Shown one piece after another: positions 34,275-43,507 of a stretch of DNA of 64,000 nucleotides. Within the stretch, counting starts at the first letter, position 1. Each line of letters starts with the position of its first letter. The stretch is taken from assembly GCA_002422085.1 (NCBI GenBank), contig DISZ01000008.1, positions 225,168-289,167 of the forward strand. Reading direction: 5' to 3'. The notes beneath the pieces were generated by a model. It ran no database searches. It saw only the letters and a program-made list of their open reading frames with translations, and was not told the origin of the DNA. The DNA is from Rhodobacteraceae bacterium UBA6197. GTDB taxonomy: Bacteria > Pseudomonadota > Alphaproteobacteria > Rhodobacterales > Rhodobacteraceae. The translations under genes were made by a program, and so were the position numbers.

Positions 34275-35525
34275 ATGACCTACCATGCAAAATCCGATTT
34301 CATGCGCGTGATGATGGAGCGCGGCTTTCTGGCCGACTGCACCGACTATCAGGCGCTGGACGAGGCTTTGGTCAAAGGCGTGGTGCCGGCCTATATCGGC
34401 TTTGACGCCACGGCCAAGTCGCTGCATGTCGGCAGCCTGATCCAGATCATGATGCTGCGCTGGCTGCAAAAGACCGGTCACAAGCCGATCGTGCTGATGG
34501 GCGGCGGCACCACCAAGGTGGGCGACCCCAGTTTTCGCGCCGATGAGCGCCCGTTGCTGACGCCCGAACAGATCGACGCGAATATCGCCGGCATCAGGCA
34601 GGTGTTTTCGGCCTATGTCCGCTTTGGCGACGCGCCGACGGATGCCGTGATGCTGAACAACGCCGAGTGGCTCGACAATCTGAACTACCTCGAATTCCTG
34701 CGCGACATCGGACGGCATTTCTCGATCAACCGGATGCTGTCGTTCGACAGCGTCAAGTCGCGACTGGATCGCGAACAAAGCCTGTCGTTCCTTGAATTCA
34801 ACTACATGATCTTGCAAGCCTATGATTTTCTGGAGCTTTACCGCCGCTATGGGTGCCGGATGCAGATGGGCGGATCGGACCAATGGGGCAATATCGTGAA
34901 CGGGGTCGATTTGACCCGGCGGGTTCTGGAGGGCGAAGTCTACGGGCTGACATCACCGCTTCTGACCACTTCGGACGGCAAAAAGATGGGCAAATCACAG
35001 TCGGGCGCGGTCTGGCTGAACGGCGAAATGCTGTCGTCCTACGAATTCTGGCAGTTCTGGCGCAACACCACCGATGCCGATGTCGGCCGTTTTCTGAAAC
35101 TTTATACCGAGCTACCGGTGGCCGAATGTGACCGTCTGGGCGCGCTTCAGGGCTCCGAGATCAACGGCGCCAAGGTGATCCTTGCCAATGCGGTCACCAC
35201 GCTCTTGCACGGCGCGAATGCCGCCGCCGCAGCCGAGGCCACCGCGCGCGAGGTCTTTGAAAAGGGTGGTGTCGGCGATGAGCTTGAACTGATTACCCTC
35301 GCCGCCACGCAACTGGGGGCGGGCCTGTCGAACACGCATTTTCTGACCGCCACCGGAATTGTCGCCTCGGGCAAGGAGGCCAAGCGCCTGATCGCGGAAA
35401 ACGGCCTGCGCTACAACAACGATCTGGTGACCGATGCCAGCGCGATGGTGACCGCCGATCAGATTGGCGACGGGCTGAAGGTTTCGGTCGGCAAGAAAAA
35501 ACACCGACTGGTCAAACTCGGCTAA
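34275..35525 (+). CDS. tyrS: Tyrosyl-tRNA synthetase
   Basis: A 416-residue class I synthetase. The HIGH-like motif is HVGSL in ATAKSLHVGSLIQ, and the KMSKS loop is KMGKS in DGKKMGKSQSG. The tyrosine-binding MQMGGSDQWGN block and a C-terminal S4-like RNA-binding domain (about 350-416) are present. Length is normal for the TyrRZ/TyrS bacterial form. Confidence 0.97.
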   Translation: MTYHAKSDFMRVMMERGFLADCTDYQALDEALVKGVVPAYIGFDATAKSLHVGSLIQIMMLRWLQKTGHKPIVLMGGGTTKVGDPSFRADERPLLTPEQIDANIAGIRQVFSAYVRFGDAPTDAVMLNNAEWLDNLNYLEFLRDIGRHFSINRMLSFDSVKSRLDREQSLSFLEFNYMILQAYDFLELYRRYGCRMQMGGSDQWGNIVNGVDLTRRVLEGEVYGLTSPLLTTSDGKKMGKSQSGAVWLNGEMLSSYEFWQFWRNTTDADVGRFLKLYTELPVAECDRLGALQGSEINGAKVILANAVTTLLHGANAAAAAEATAREVFEKGGVGDELELITLAATQLGAGLSNTHFLTATGIVASGKEAKRLIAENGLRYNNDLVTDASAMVTADQIGDGLKVSVGKKKHRLVKLG

Positions 35526-35527
35526 GC

Positions 35528-35586
35528 GCAGGCTTCACTTTGGCACAAATACTCAAGAACAAGGCCGGGGCGCAAACCCCGGCCTT
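35528..35586 (+). terminator. Type-B repeat variant and hairpin after tyrS
   Basis: A minus-orientation type-B repeat variant (GGCTTCACTTTGGCACAAATACTC) from 35531 is followed by a perfect 10-bp stem AAGGCCGGGG / CCCCGGCCTT (35561-35586) with a CGCAAA loop. No T-tract follows, so it is a transcript-end hairpin of lower certainty. Confidence 0.55.
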
Positions 35587-35661
35587 GAACCTGTCGCAAC
35601 GCCCAAGCGTCCCCATCACTCTGGCGCGCCGTCGATCTGGGGTGGGCTTCGATCCGGCGCG

Positions 35662-36249
35662 TTACTTGATGCTGGCGTGGGCGATATAGTCGGGGTCGGT
35701 CACCAGACCATTCGCCGCCGTGTCGCCCTTCTTGATGGCGTCCACCACCTCCATGCCCGACACGACATGGCCGACAATGGTGTATTGCCCGTCAAGATGC
35801 GGTGCATCCTCAAGCACGATAAAGAACTGGCTGTTGGCCGAATCCGGGCTGGGGCCGCGCGCCATGCCGACCATGCCACGCACGAAGCTGCGCTTGGAAA
35901 ACTCGGCCGGCAGATCCGGCAGATCCGAATCGCCCATCCCCGCCAGTGAATTGTCGCCGCCGACCTTGCCGAACTGCACATCGCCCGTCTGCGCCATGAA
36001 GCCGTCGATCACCCGGTGAAACACCACGTTGTCATAGGCACCGCTACCCGCAAGCGCCACGATCTGCTCGGTGTGCTTGGGCGCGACATCGGGCAGAAGG
36101 TCGATCACGATGCGGCCCTTGGTGCTGCCCGCGATATCAAGCACGAGGTTCGGGCCGGGGCCATCGGGCGCGCCCGAGCCTTCGGCAAAAGCCGCGCCAG
36201 ACAGCGCGACACCCAGCGCCACCACAACCGAGAAAAGACGATTAGACAT
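35662..36249 (-). CDS. Exported cyclophilin-type peptidyl-prolyl isomerase
   Basis: A 195-residue cyclophilin with a signal peptide (cleavage after AAFA, residue 22), thus periplasmic. The cyclophilin core has VVFHRVIDGFMAQTGD, the FSKRSFVRGMVGMARG segment, and NSQFFIVLEDAPHLDGQYTIVG. It catalyses proline cis-trans isomerisation during folding. The start overlaps the stop of the cytoplasmic paralogue by eight bases, so the two are co-translated. Confidence 0.94.
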   Translation of the reverse strand: MSNRLFSVVVALGVALSGAAFAEGSGAPDGPGPNLVLDIAGSTKGRIVIDLLPDVAPKHTEQIVALAGSGAYDNVVFHRVIDGFMAQTGDVQFGKVGGDNSLAGMGDSDLPDLPAEFSKRSFVRGMVGMARGPSPDSANSQFFIVLEDAPHLDGQYTIVGHVVSGMEVVDAIKKGDTAANGLVTDPDYIAHASIK

Positions 36250-36748
36250 CTGAGGCCACCTTTACAGAAATCATCCGGTCCGGGTTCGCAGGCGGTTCGC
36301 CGCGCGCGATCTTGTCCACATGTTCCATCCCCGAGATCACCCGGCCATAGACCGTGTATTGGCCATTCAGGAAATGGTTGTCGCTGAAATTGATGAAGAA
36401 CTGCGAATTCGCCGAATTCGGGTTCGCCGAGCGCGCCGCGCCCAGGGTGCCGCGATCATGCGGCAGTTTGGAAAACTCGGCCGGCAGATCCGGCAGATCC
36501 GAGCTGCCGGTCCCGGCGCGGCGGGGGTTGTAGTCCTTTTCCATATTGGCGTGCTCGACATCGCCGGTCTGCGCCATGAAGCCCTCGATCACCCGATGAA
36601 AGGCGACATTGTCATAGGCCCCTGCCCGCGCCAGCACCTTCATGCGTTCGGCATGTTTCGGCGCCACATCGGCAAGCAGTTCGATCAGCACTTCACCATC
36701 ATTCAGCGCCAGGACGATCGTGTTTTCGGGGTCTTTGATATCAGCCAT
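36242..36748 (-). CDS. ppiB: Cytoplasmic cyclophilin-type peptidyl-prolyl isomerase
   Basis: A 168-residue cyclophilin without signal peptide: VAFHRVIEGFMAQTGDV, FSKLPHDRGTLGAAR and NSQFFINFSDNHFLNGQYTVYG. It is a close paralogue of the following exported cyclophilin, and both share the LAEFSK/SSDLPDLPAEFSK loop, so a tandem duplication followed by gain or loss of a signal peptide is likely. CAGGAG lies seven bases before ATG 36748. Confidence 0.94.
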   Translation of the reverse strand: MADIKDPENTIVLALNDGEVLIELLADVAPKHAERMKVLARAGAYDNVAFHRVIEGFMAQTGDVEHANMEKDYNPRRAGTGSSDLPDLPAEFSKLPHDRGTLGAARSANPNSANSQFFINFSDNHFLNGQYTVYGRVISGMEHVDKIARGEPPANPDRMISVKVASDV

Positions 36749-36883
36749 GAGAAACTCCTGAGTATTTATGCAAAACTTAAGCGCAGGGCGGGCACAAGGA
36801 AAGGGCAAAGCGCCGCATCCCGTTGACGAAGTCCCCCGCGCCGAGGCAAGTTTGCGTGATTGCAGAGTTCTGGGAGAAAAAGC

Positions 36884-38074
36884 ATGGCTTGGAAGACGCT
36901 GGATGACGTGGATTTGGCCGGCAAGGTCGTGCTGGTGCGGGTCGATATCAACGTGCCGTTGGAGGCGGGCCGGGTGACCGACGCGACGCGGATCGAAAAG
37001 ATCGTGCCAACGATCAAGGACATTCTGGCCAAGGGCGGCAAGCCGGTGCTTTTGGCGCATTTCGGCCGCCCCAAGGGGCAGGTCGTGCCCGAGATGAGCC
37101 TTGCGCAACTGGTGCCCGCGCTGGAAGCGGCGCTGGGAAGCCATGTGACCTTTGCCAGCAATTGCATCGGCGGCCCGGCCAAGACGGCGGTGGCGGCGAT
37201 GGGGCCGGGCGAAGTGGTCTTGTTGGAGAACACCCGGTTTCACCCTGGCGAGGAAAAGAACGACGCCGAACTCTCGGCCTCGATGGCCGCTTTGGGCGAG
37301 GTCTATGTGAATGACGCCTTTTCGGCGGCGCACCGGGCACACAGTTCGACCGAGGGTATCGCGCATATCCTGCCCGCGGTGGCAGGGCGGCTGATGGCGG
37401 CGGAACTGAAGGCGCTGGAAGCGGCCTTGGGCAAGCCCGAACGCCCGGTGGTGGCGGTTGTGGGCGGGGCCAAGGTCTCGACCAAGCTCGAGCTTCTGGG
37501 AAATCTGGTCAGCAAGGTCGAGCATCTGGTGATCGGCGGCGGCATGGCCAACACCTTCCTTGTGGCGCAGGGCACTGACGTGGGTAAATCACTGGCCGAG
37601 CGCGACATGGCCGATACCGCACGCGAGATTCTGGCCAAGGCGGCAGACGCGGGCTGCGCCATTCACCTGCCGGTCGATATTGTCGTGGCGCGCGAATTCA
37701 AGGCCGGGGCGGAGACTGAAACGCTGCCGGTGGATGCCTGCCCGGCGGATGCGATGATCTTAGATGCTGGCCCGGAAACGGTGGCGGCGGTGAACAAGGT
37801 CTTTGAGCGCTCGAAGACACTGATCTGGAACGGCCCGCTGGGCGCGTTCGAGATTGCGCCCTTCGACGCGGCGACGACTGCCGCGGCGACCCATGCGGCC
37901 GAGTTGACCCGCGAGGGCAAGCTGATTTCGGTTGCCGGTGGCGGCGATACGGTGGCGGCGCTGAACAAGGCCGGCGCGGCGGCGGATTTCACCTATATCT
38001 CGACGGCGGGCGGGGCCTTCCTCGAATGGATGGAAGGCAAGGAACTGCCCGGCGTCGCGGCGCTGATGACCTGA
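36884..38074 (+). CDS. pgk: Phosphoglycerate kinase
   Basis: A 396-residue PGK, interconverting 1,3-bisphosphoglycerate plus ADP and 3-phosphoglycerate plus ATP. It shows KVVLVRVDINVPLE (substrate N-domain), AHFGRPKG, the VVGGAKVSTKLELL hinge region and the C-terminal nucleotide-site VAGGGDTVAALN. GGGAG precedes ATG 36884. The fba gene follows 108 bases later, so the two may be co-transcribed. Confidence 0.97.
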   Translation: MAWKTLDDVDLAGKVVLVRVDINVPLEAGRVTDATRIEKIVPTIKDILAKGGKPVLLAHFGRPKGQVVPEMSLAQLVPALEAALGSHVTFASNCIGGPAKTAVAAMGPGEVVLLENTRFHPGEEKNDAELSASMAALGEVYVNDAFSAAHRAHSSTEGIAHILPAVAGRLMAAELKALEAALGKPERPVVAVVGGAKVSTKLELLGNLVSKVEHLVIGGGMANTFLVAQGTDVGKSLAERDMADTAREILAKAADAGCAIHLPVDIVVAREFKAGAETETLPVDACPADAMILDAGPETVAAVNKVFERSKTLIWNGPLGAFEIAPFDAATTAAATHAAELTREGKLISVAGGGDTVAALNKAGAAADFTYISTAGGAFLEWMEGKELPGVAALMT

Positions 38075-38182
38075 GAGCCGGGGGCTCGGCCCCCAAATGG
38101 CGACGTTAGCGCCAACAGGATTGCGGTCGCGAGGCCGGAGTTCTAAACCAGAGCCACATTTTTGCCGTTCAGGAGAAGCCCG

Positions 38183-39112
38183 ATGCGTGCGACCAGGATT
38201 GTTCAGAAAATTCTTGCCAATTATGAAGGCGAAGCCCCCGGGGTGAAGGCCAATTTGTGTCGGATGCTGATGGAAGGCAAGCTGGGCGGAACCGGCAAGA
38301 TGATCATCCTGCCGGTCGATCAGGGCTTTGAACACGGGCCTGCGCGCTCGTTCGCGCCGAACCCGGCTGGCTATGACCCGCACTATCACTATCAGCTGGC
38401 GATCGATGCCGGGTTGAATGCTTTTGCCGCCCCGCTGGGGATGCTCGAGGCCGGCGCCGACACCTTTGCCGGGCAGATCCCGACGATTCTAAAGGTCAAC
38501 AGCGCCAACAGCCTGATGTCGAACTCGGCGGGCAAGAATCAGGCGATCACCGGCAGCGTCGATGACGCGCTGCGTCTGGGCTGTGCGGCGATCGGGTTCA
38601 CGATCTATCCGGGCAGCGACATGGCGCTGGGGATGTTCGAGCAGATCAGCGCGATGCGCGAAGAGGCCGCGCGCAAGGGCGTCGCCACCGTGATCTGGTC
38701 CTATCCGCGCGGCGAGGCGATCACCAAGGACGGCGAAACCGCGATTGACGTGGCCGCCTATGCGGCGCAGATCGCCGCCCTTCTGGGGGCGCATATCATC
38801 AAGATCAAGCTGTCGACCGACCATCTGATGCTGCCCGAGGCCAAGAAGGTCTATGAGGCGCAAGAGATCGACATCGCCACCCAGGCGGCGCGGGTCAGGC
38901 ATTGCATGGACAGCGCCTTTGCCGGGCGCCGGATCGTGGTTTTCTCGGGCGGGGCGAAGAAGGGCGAAGACAGCGTTTATGACGACGCCCGCGCGATCCG
39001 TGACGGGGGCGGCAACGGCTCGATCATCGGGCGCAACAGCTTTCAGCGGTCGCGCGAGGATGCCTTGGCGATGTTGGGCAAGCTGGTCGATATCTACAAA
39101 GGCCGCGCCTAG
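38183..39112 (+). CDS. fbaB: Class I fructose-bisphosphate aldolase (FbaB/DhnA type)
   Basis: A 309-residue Schiff-base aldolase splitting fructose 1,6-bisphosphate into glyceraldehyde 3-phosphate and dihydroxyacetone phosphate. The archaeal/DhnA-type class I pattern is visible: IILPVDQGFEHGPARSF near the start, TIYPGSDMA, and the lysine Schiff-base region HIIKIKLSTDH, followed by FSGGAKKG phosphate loop. AGGAG precedes ATG 38183. Class II enzyme motifs are absent. Confidence 0.94.
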   Translation: MRATRIVQKILANYEGEAPGVKANLCRMLMEGKLGGTGKMIILPVDQGFEHGPARSFAPNPAGYDPHYHYQLAIDAGLNAFAAPLGMLEAGADTFAGQIPTILKVNSANSLMSNSAGKNQAITGSVDDALRLGCAAIGFTIYPGSDMALGMFEQISAMREEAARKGVATVIWSYPRGEAITKDGETAIDVAAYAAQIAALLGAHIIKIKLSTDHLMLPEAKKVYEAQEIDIATQAARVRHCMDSAFAGRRIVVFSGGAKKGEDSVYDDARAIRDGGGNGSIIGRNSFQRSREDALAMLGKLVDIYKGRA

Positions 39113-39154
39113 AGCCGGCGGCGCACGGGGGGCGCTGCCCCCCGGCCCTTGCGG

Positions 39155-39192
39155 ACCTCCCCCCGGAGTATTGGTGCCAAAGAGAAGCAGCC
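39155..39192 (+). repeat. Dispersed intergenic repeat, type B copy
   Basis: CCTCCCCCCGGAGTATT core with a GGTGCCAAAGAGAAGCAG tail, in the gap between fba and ftsB. Confidence 0.6.
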
Positions 39193-39286
39193 TGGTTTCT
39201 TTTGCGAGGGGGATTCCCTTTGCGAATCAGCTGTGGCATGATTTGGCCAGACCGCCCGGAAAAGAGGCGGCGGATGGGGCATAGAC

Positions 39287-39580
39287 ATGCGCAAACGTTC
39301 GGGTTTTGGCCCGCTGGTCTTTTTCGGAATTACCTTCGTGTTGGGGGCCTATTTCACCTTTGCTGCCGTGCAGGGGTCCTTTGGCGTGTTTCGCCGGGTG
39401 CAGATCGAAGCCGAGACCGCCACGCTGACGCTTGAACGTGACCGTTTACGCGCCGAGGTCGCACGGATGGCCAATCTGACTGAACGGCTGTCGGACCGCT
39501 ATCTGGATCTGGATCTGCTGGATGAACGCGCGCGCGATGTTCTGGGAACGATCCGCGCCGACGAGATCGTGATCCGCTGA
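39287..39580 (+). CDS. ftsB: Septum formation initiator FtsB/DivIC-like
   Basis: A 97-residue bitopic membrane protein: a basic N-terminus, one helix (about 8-28) and a coiled coil (about 33-70; heptad pattern around ETATLTLERDRLRAEVARMANLTERL), ending in a conserved DLDLLDERARDVLG. FtsB joins FtsL and FtsQ in the divisome. In alphaproteobacteria it commonly sits upstream of pdhA, as here. Confidence 0.93.
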   Translation: MRKRSGFGPLVFFGITFVLGAYFTFAAVQGSFGVFRRVQIEAETATLTLERDRLRAEVARMANLTERLSDRYLDLDLLDERARDVLGTIRADEIVIR

Positions 39581-39612
39581 TTGCATCACGCTTCGCCATC
39601 GGGTAAAGAATG

Positions 39613-39626
39613 GTTTAACGCTAAAC
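39613..39626 (+). promoter_or_regulatory. Inverted repeat in the pdhA promoter region
   Basis: GTTTA-ACGC-TAAAC in the AT-rich gap just upstream of pdhA. It could be an operator for a pyruvate dehydrogenase regulator; no family can be named from the site alone. Confidence 0.3.
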
Positions 39627-39654
39627 TATTTCCGCCGGATGGGAGGTCGCCACC

Positions 39655-40683
39655 ATGGCTCCACGCAAAAGCCCTGCAAGCAAGGGCGTCGAAACGCCCG
39701 CTGCAAAAGCCACCGAAAAATCAAACACCTCGAAAGACGAGTTGCTGAAATACTACCGCGAGATGCTGTTGATCCGGCGGTTCGAGGAAAAGGCGGGTCA
39801 GCTTTACGGGATGGGGCTGATTGGCGGCTTTTGCCACCTTTATATCGGGCAAGAAGCGGTTGTCGTGGGGCTGGAAGCGGCCGCCGAAGAGGGCGACAAG
39901 CGCATCACGAGCTACCGCGACCATGGCCATATGCTGGCCTGCGGGCTGGACCCCAAGGGCGTGATGGCCGAGCTGACGGGCCGCGAGGGCGGTTTGTCGA
40001 AGGGCAAGGGCGGGAGCATGCACATGTTCTCGAAGGACCGGCACTTTTATGGCGGGCACGGCATTGTGGGGGCGCAGGTGCCGCTGGGGGCGGGGCTGGC
40101 CTTTGCCGACAAATACAAGGGCAACGGGCGCGTGACCTTTGCCTATTTTGGGGACGGTGCGGCGAACCAGGGTCAGGTCTATGAGACCTACAACATGGCC
40201 GAACTGTGGAACCTTCCGGTGATTTTCGTCATCGAGAACAACCAGTATGCCATGGGCACCAGCATGAAACGCTCGACGAAATCAACCACGCTCTGGGGCC
40301 GCGGCGTGGCCTACGGGATCAAGGGCGAGGCGGTCGACGGCATGGATGTGTTGGCGGTCAAGGCTGCGGGCGAGCGCGCCGTCGCGGCCTGCCGCGCGGG
40401 CGAAGGGCCCTATATTCTGGAAATCAACACCTACCGCTACCGCGGCCATTCGATGTCGGACCCGGCCAAATACCGTTCGCGCGAGGAAGTGCAGAAAATG
40501 CGCGAAGAGCGTGACGCGATCGAGCATGTGCGCGAACTGCTGTTGCAGGGCAAGCACGCCAGCGACGACGATCTGAAGGCGATTGACCGTGAGATCAAGG
40601 TGATCGTCAATGAGGCGGCAGAGTTTGCCAAGGAAAGCCCCGAGCCGGCCCTGTCCGAGCTCTGGACCGATATTTACGCGTAA
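39655..40683 (+). CDS. pdhA: Pyruvate dehydrogenase E1 component, alpha subunit
   Basis: A 342-residue thiamin diphosphate-binding subunit of the pyruvate dehydrogenase complex, which decarboxylates pyruvate and hands the acetyl group to lipoyl-E2. The ThDP motif is GDGAANQGQ ... NLPVIFVIENNQYAMGT, and the N-terminal RRFEEKAGQLYGMGLIGGF and GGSMHMFS blocks fit E1-alpha. The first 25 residues are a Lys/Ala/Ser-rich leader. GGGAGG lies eight bases before the ATG. First gene of pdhA-pdhB-pdhC. Confidence 0.97.
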   Translation: MAPRKSPASKGVETPAAKATEKSNTSKDELLKYYREMLLIRRFEEKAGQLYGMGLIGGFCHLYIGQEAVVVGLEAAAEEGDKRITSYRDHGHMLACGLDPKGVMAELTGREGGLSKGKGGSMHMFSKDRHFYGGHGIVGAQVPLGAGLAFADKYKGNGRVTFAYFGDGAANQGQVYETYNMAELWNLPVIFVIENNQYAMGTSMKRSTKSTTLWGRGVAYGIKGEAVDGMDVLAVKAAGERAVAACRAGEGPYILEINTYRYRGHSMSDPAKYRSREEVQKMREERDAIEHVRELLLQGKHASDDDLKAIDREIKVIVNEAAEFAKESPEPALSELWTDIYA

Positions 40684-40695
40684 GGGAGACAGATC

Positions 40696-42075
40696 ATGGC
40701 AACCGAAATTCTGATGCCGGCCCTGTCGCCCACGATGGAGGAAGGCACGCTGGCCAAATGGCTGGTCAAGGAGGGAGATGTGGTCAAGTCCGGCCAGATC
40801 CTCGCCGAGATCGAGACCGACAAGGCGACGATGGAGTTCGAGGCGGTGGACGAAGGCACCATCGGCAAGCTTCTGGTCGCTGAAGGCACGGCGGGCGTGG
40901 CGGTCAACACACCCATCGCGGTGCTGGTGGGCGAAGGCGAAAGCGCCGAAGTGGCCGCCCCGGCTGCTGCGCCGACCGCCGCGCCGACGGAAGCGCCGGC
41001 GGTCGTGGCCGCTGCGGCCCCTGCCCCTGCCCCGGCCGCAGCCCGTGTCATGGTGCAGCCCGACACCAGCCCCGACTGGCCTGCCGGCACGCCAATGAAG
41101 ACGATGACCGTGCGCGAGGCGCTGCGCGAGGCGATGTCCGAGGAAATGACGCGGGACGAAACCGTTTACCTGATCGGCGAGGAAGTCGGCGAGTATCAGG
41201 GCGCCTACAAGATCAGCCTGGGCCTGCTGGATCAGTTCGGCGCCAAGCGGGTCATCGACACGCCGATCACCGAGCACGGATTTGCCGGAATTGCGGTCGG
41301 GTCGGCCTTTGGTGGCCTGCGCCCGATTGTCGAGTTCATGACCTTCAACTTTGCCATGCAGGCGATGGACCAGATCATCAACTCGGCGGCAAAGACGCTG
41401 TATATGTCCGGTGGCCAGATGGGGTCTCCGATGGTGTTTCGTGGCCCGAACGGTGCTGCGGCGCGTGTTGGCGCGCAACATAGCCAGGACTATGCCGCGT
41501 GGTTTGCAATGGTGCCGGGGCTGAAGGTGGTCATGCCCTATTCTGCGGCCGATGCAAAAGGCCTGCTGAAAACCGCGATTCGCGACAATAACCCGGTGAT
41601 TTTCCTCGAAAATGAAATCCTCTATGGGCGCAGCTTCGAAGTGCCGGATCTGGAGGATTTCACCATTCCCTTTGGCAAGGCGCGGGTCTGGCGCGAGGGC
41701 ACGGATGTGACCCTTGTCAGCTTTGGCATCGGCATGGCGCATGCCCTGGAGGCGGCTGACAAGCTGGCCGCCGAGGGGATTTCGGCCGAGGTCATCGATC
41801 TGCGCACGCTGCGCCCGATTGACTACGACACGGTTCTGGCCTCGGTGATGAAGACCAACCGCTGCGTGACGGTGGAAGAGGGCTGGCCGGTGGGGTCGAT
41901 CGGAAACCATCTGTCGGCGGTAATCATGGAACGCGCGTTCGACTATCTTGACGCGCCGGTGATCAACTGCGCCGGCAAGGACGTGCCGATGCCCTATGCG
42001 GCAAACCTGGAAAAACATGCGCTGATCACCTCGGATGAGGTGGTTGAGGCGGTGAAAAAAGTCACTTACCGGTAA
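40696..42075 (+). CDS. pdhB: Pyruvate dehydrogenase E1 component, beta subunit, with N-terminal lipoyl domain
   Basis: A 459-residue protein made of an N-terminal lipoyl domain (residues about 1-78; lipoyl lysine in ETDKATMEF), an Ala/Pro-rich linker (about 82-120) and a transketolase-like E1-beta core (TVREALREAMSEEMTRD, GSAFGGLRPIVEFM, and the C-terminal transketolase domain). Extra lipoyl domains on E1-beta are known in alphaproteobacteria and let E1-beta be reductively acetylated directly. The lipoyl domain is almost identical to that of pdhC downstream. Confidence 0.96.
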   Translation: MATEILMPALSPTMEEGTLAKWLVKEGDVVKSGQILAEIETDKATMEFEAVDEGTIGKLLVAEGTAGVAVNTPIAVLVGEGESAEVAAPAAAPTAAPTEAPAVVAAAAPAPAPAAARVMVQPDTSPDWPAGTPMKTMTVREALREAMSEEMTRDETVYLIGEEVGEYQGAYKISLGLLDQFGAKRVIDTPITEHGFAGIAVGSAFGGLRPIVEFMTFNFAMQAMDQIINSAAKTLYMSGGQMGSPMVFRGPNGAAARVGAQHSQDYAAWFAMVPGLKVVMPYSAADAKGLLKTAIRDNNPVIFLENEILYGRSFEVPDLEDFTIPFGKARVWREGTDVTLVSFGIGMAHALEAADKLAAEGISAEVIDLRTLRPIDYDTVLASVMKTNRCVTVEEGWPVGSIGNHLSAVIMERAFDYLDAPVINCAGKDVPMPYAANLEKHALITSDEVVEAVKKVTYR

Positions 42076-42085
42076 GGAGAAAACC

Positions 42086-43390
42086 ATGGCCGTGGAAATT
42101 TTGATGCCGGCGCTTTCTCCGACAATGGAGGAAGGGACTTTGGCAAAATGGCTGGTCAAGGAGGGGGACGTCGTCACCTCGGGCCAGATTCTTGCGGAAA
42201 TCGAGACCGACAAGGCGACGATGGAGTTTGAGGCGGTCGACGAAGGCACCGTTGGCAAGATCCTCGTGGTCGAGGGCACGGCGGGGGTCAAGGTGAACAC
42301 GCCGATCGCCGTGTTGATCGAAGAGGGCGATAGCGCCGACGCGCAGCCCAAGGCGGCAGCCCCTGTGGCGGCAGCGGCACCGGCAGCGGCAGCGGCACCG
42401 GCGACGCCAGCCGCACCGACGGCTGCGGCCCCCGCTTCGACGGCGGCACCAAAGGCAGCGGGGGCACGGGTTTTTGCCTCGCCTCTGGCGCGGCGGATCG
42501 CGGCCGACAAGGGAATTGATCTGACAGCCGTGCAGGGATCGGGTCCGCATGGACGGATCGTAAAGGCCGATGTGGCCGGCGCGAGCGTTCAGCCAAAAGC
42601 GGCGGCGCCCGTGGCGGCAGCGGCTCCGGTGGCAGCCCCAACCGCCCCTGCCCCTGCGCCGGTCAGCGCCAGCACTGTCGCGCGGCTGTATGAGGGACGT
42701 CAGTATGAAGAGGTTCCGCTGGACGGGATGCGCAAGACCATTGCCGCGCGCCTGACCGAGGCCAAGCAGACCATCCCGCATTTCTACCTGCGCCGCGAGG
42801 TCCGTCTGGACGCGCTGATGGCGTTTCGCGCCGATTTGAACAAGCGGCTCGAGGCCCGCGGCGTAAAGCTTTCGGTGAATGATTTCATCATCAAGGCCTG
42901 CGCCTTGGCGCTTCAGGCCGTGCCGGATGCCAATGCCGTCTGGGCGGGCGACCGCGTCCTGAAGATGAAGGCCTCGGATGTGGCCGTGGCCGTGGCGATC
43001 GAGGGCGGGCTGTTCACCCCGGTCCTGAAAGATGCGGAAAGCAAATCGCTCTCTGCGCTCTCGGCCGAGATGAAAGACCTTGCCGGACGCGCCCGGAACC
43101 GCAAACTCGCCCCGCAAGAATATCAGGGCGGCAGTTTTGCGATCTCCAACCTCGGGATGATGGGAGTCGAGAATTTTGACGCCGTGATCAACCCACCACA
43201 TGGTGCCATTCTGGCCGTCGGGGCGGGGATCAAGAAGCCGGTCGTGGCGGCGGATGGCACGATCGTGGTGGCCACGGTCATGTCGATGACGCTTTCGGTC
43301 GATCACAGGGTGATCGACGGGGCGCTCGGGGCCGAACTATTACAGGCGATTGTCACCAATCTGGAAAACCCGATGGTGATGCTGGCCTGA
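42086..43390 (+). CDS. pdhC: Pyruvate dehydrogenase E2 component, dihydrolipoamide acetyltransferase
   Basis: A 434-residue E2: lipoyl domain (1-78; ETDKATMEF), Ala/Pro linker, peripheral subunit-binding domain (about 129-165; ASPLARRIAADKGIDL) and catalytic acyltransferase domain (about 205-434; VSVNDFIIKACALAL, and the catalytic DHRVIDGALGAELL at the end). It forms the core of the pyruvate dehydrogenase complex. No E3 (lpd) gene follows; an AhpD-like gene comes 117 bases later. Confidence 0.97.
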   Translation: MAVEILMPALSPTMEEGTLAKWLVKEGDVVTSGQILAEIETDKATMEFEAVDEGTVGKILVVEGTAGVKVNTPIAVLIEEGDSADAQPKAAAPVAAAAPAAAAAPATPAAPTAAAPASTAAPKAAGARVFASPLARRIAADKGIDLTAVQGSGPHGRIVKADVAGASVQPKAAAPVAAAAPVAAPTAPAPAPVSASTVARLYEGRQYEEVPLDGMRKTIAARLTEAKQTIPHFYLRREVRLDALMAFRADLNKRLEARGVKLSVNDFIIKACALALQAVPDANAVWAGDRVLKMKASDVAVAVAIEGGLFTPVLKDAESKSLSALSAEMKDLAGRARNRKLAPQEYQGGSFAISNLGMMGVENFDAVINPPHGAILAVGAGIKKPVVAADGTIVVATVMSMTLSVDHRVIDGALGAELLQAIVTNLENPMVMLA

Positions 43391-43507
43391 ACTGACCCAA
43401 CGTTCTGCTGTCTGTACGGCGATTTTTTGACCGATGGCAAAGCATCGTCATTTCTTTCGTGCTAAAGATTCTGCAACTTCAGCATCTTGGTATGAAAGGA
43501 ACGCCAC

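Noticed and set aside
34215..34883. N-terminal extension of anmK to the right
   Set aside because: It lies across tyrS on the opposite strand, and the family start plus a good ribosome site are at 34214.
40282..42510. A 742-codon frame on the minus strand
   Set aside because: Antisense to pdhA, pdhB and pdhC; runs of Ala/Gly/Arg without motifs.
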